The position numbers and the translations under genes are program-made. 6,112 bases of DNA, from the NCBI GenBank assembly GCA_030527385.1, contig JAUNAY010000074.1:1-6112 (forward strand), read 5' to 3'. Shown one piece after another: positions 5,929 through 6,112 of the stretch (position 1 is its first letter; each line of letters starts with the position of its first letter). This stretch comes from Fusobacterium sp. (GTDB lineage: Bacteria > Fusobacteriota > Fusobacteriia > Fusobacteriales > Fusobacteriaceae). Under the pieces are notes generated by a model, which was not told where the DNA came from, made no database searches, and was given only the letters and a program-made list of their open reading frames with translations.

Positions 5929-5937
5929 GGGGGTGAG
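5929..5937 (+). promoter_or_regulatory. rfbA ribosome binding site
   Basis: GGGGGTGAG precedes two adjacent ATG codons (5938 and 5941). Spacing favours the second: five bases separate GGTG (5932-5935) from 5941, but only two from 5938. The second also gives the canonical MKGIILAGG N-terminus. Confidence 0.7.
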
Positions 5938-5940
5938 ATG

Positions 5941-6112
5941 ATGAAAGGTATAATTTTAGCTGGAGGAAGAGGAACTAGATTATATCCAGTGACAAAAGCT
6001 ATTTCAAAACAGATAATTCCTATTTATGATAAGCCGATGATATATTATCCACTTTCAGTTTTGATGTTAGCAGAGATTAGAGATATTTTAATAATTTCTA
6101 CTCAACACGATA
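5941..6112 (+). CDS. rfbA: glucose-1-phosphate thymidylyltransferase, N-terminal part (runs off window)
   Basis: RmlA/RfbA joins glucose 1-phosphate to dTTP to make dTDP-glucose, the first committed step toward dTDP-L-rhamnose and related sugars for surface polysaccharides; it acts in the cytosol. The first 57 residues are present out of about 290 expected. Residues 4-15 (IILAGGRGTRLY) carry the nucleotidyltransferase G-G-x-G-T-R-L signature, followed by PVTKAISKQIIPIYDKPMIY (16-35), with the Lys of SKQ and the DKPMIYYPLS segment typical of RmlA, then RDILIIST (47-54). The detail of KQIIPIYDKPMIYYPLS separates it from GalU and GlmU. It has its own promoter and probably heads an rml/rfb cluster beyond the window. 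The absence of frameshift can be judged only for this portion. Confidence 0.92.
   Translation, partial: MKGIILAGGRGTRLYPVTKAISKQIIPIYDKPMIYYPLSVLMLAEIRDILIISTQHD

Overview
The window is strongly AT-rich. It uses AGA for Arg, ATA for Ile and GGA for Gly throughout, has purine-rich Shine-Dalgarno sites, and every gene is on the + strand. Protein content and codon use suggest a Fusobacteriota genome, probably Fusobacterium or a close relative; a low-GC Firmicute is the main alternative. This is inferred from reading the sequence, not from a database match. All genes look intact and chromosomal. I see no insertion sequence, CRISPR array, tRNA or rRNA.

Region 1 (1-2253) is a tightly packed operon. 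After what may be the last codons of an upstream gene come yggS (PLP homeostasis protein, 35-712), sepF (FtsZ-associated division protein, 722-1249) and a PP-loop tRNA-thiolation-type protein with a C-terminal NFACT-R-like RNA-binding domain (1249-2253). The first two match the ylmE-ylmF pair of Firmicute division clusters. The third is joined to sepF through a one-base overlap (TAGTG).

Region 2 (2254-3763) has a 136-base leader with a long hairpin and T-tract that ends only 27 bases before an AGCS-family sodium:amino acid symporter (alsT-like, 2390-3763). A repeated 9-mer in this leader allows a competing hairpin. The element could be the terminator of the first operon, an attenuator of the transporter, or both.

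Region 3 (3764-5910) is a two-gene proline operon: proB (3804-4610, short form without the PUA domain) and proA (4613-5857). It has a probable promoter just after alsT and a clear intrinsic terminator at 5868-5910. Together the two enzymes convert glutamate to glutamate 5-semialdehyde; proC is not in the window.

Region 4 (5911-6112) starts a new transcription unit, with an extended -10 promoter directly behind the proA terminator and the first 57 codons of rfbA/rmlA, probably the head of a dTDP-sugar (surface polysaccharide) gene cluster that runs off the window.

Most of this is ordinary housekeeping sequence. The two items most worth a second look are the possible structural switch before alsT and the PP-loop/NFACT-R fusion protein coupled to sepF. 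I found no convincing new multi-gene system.
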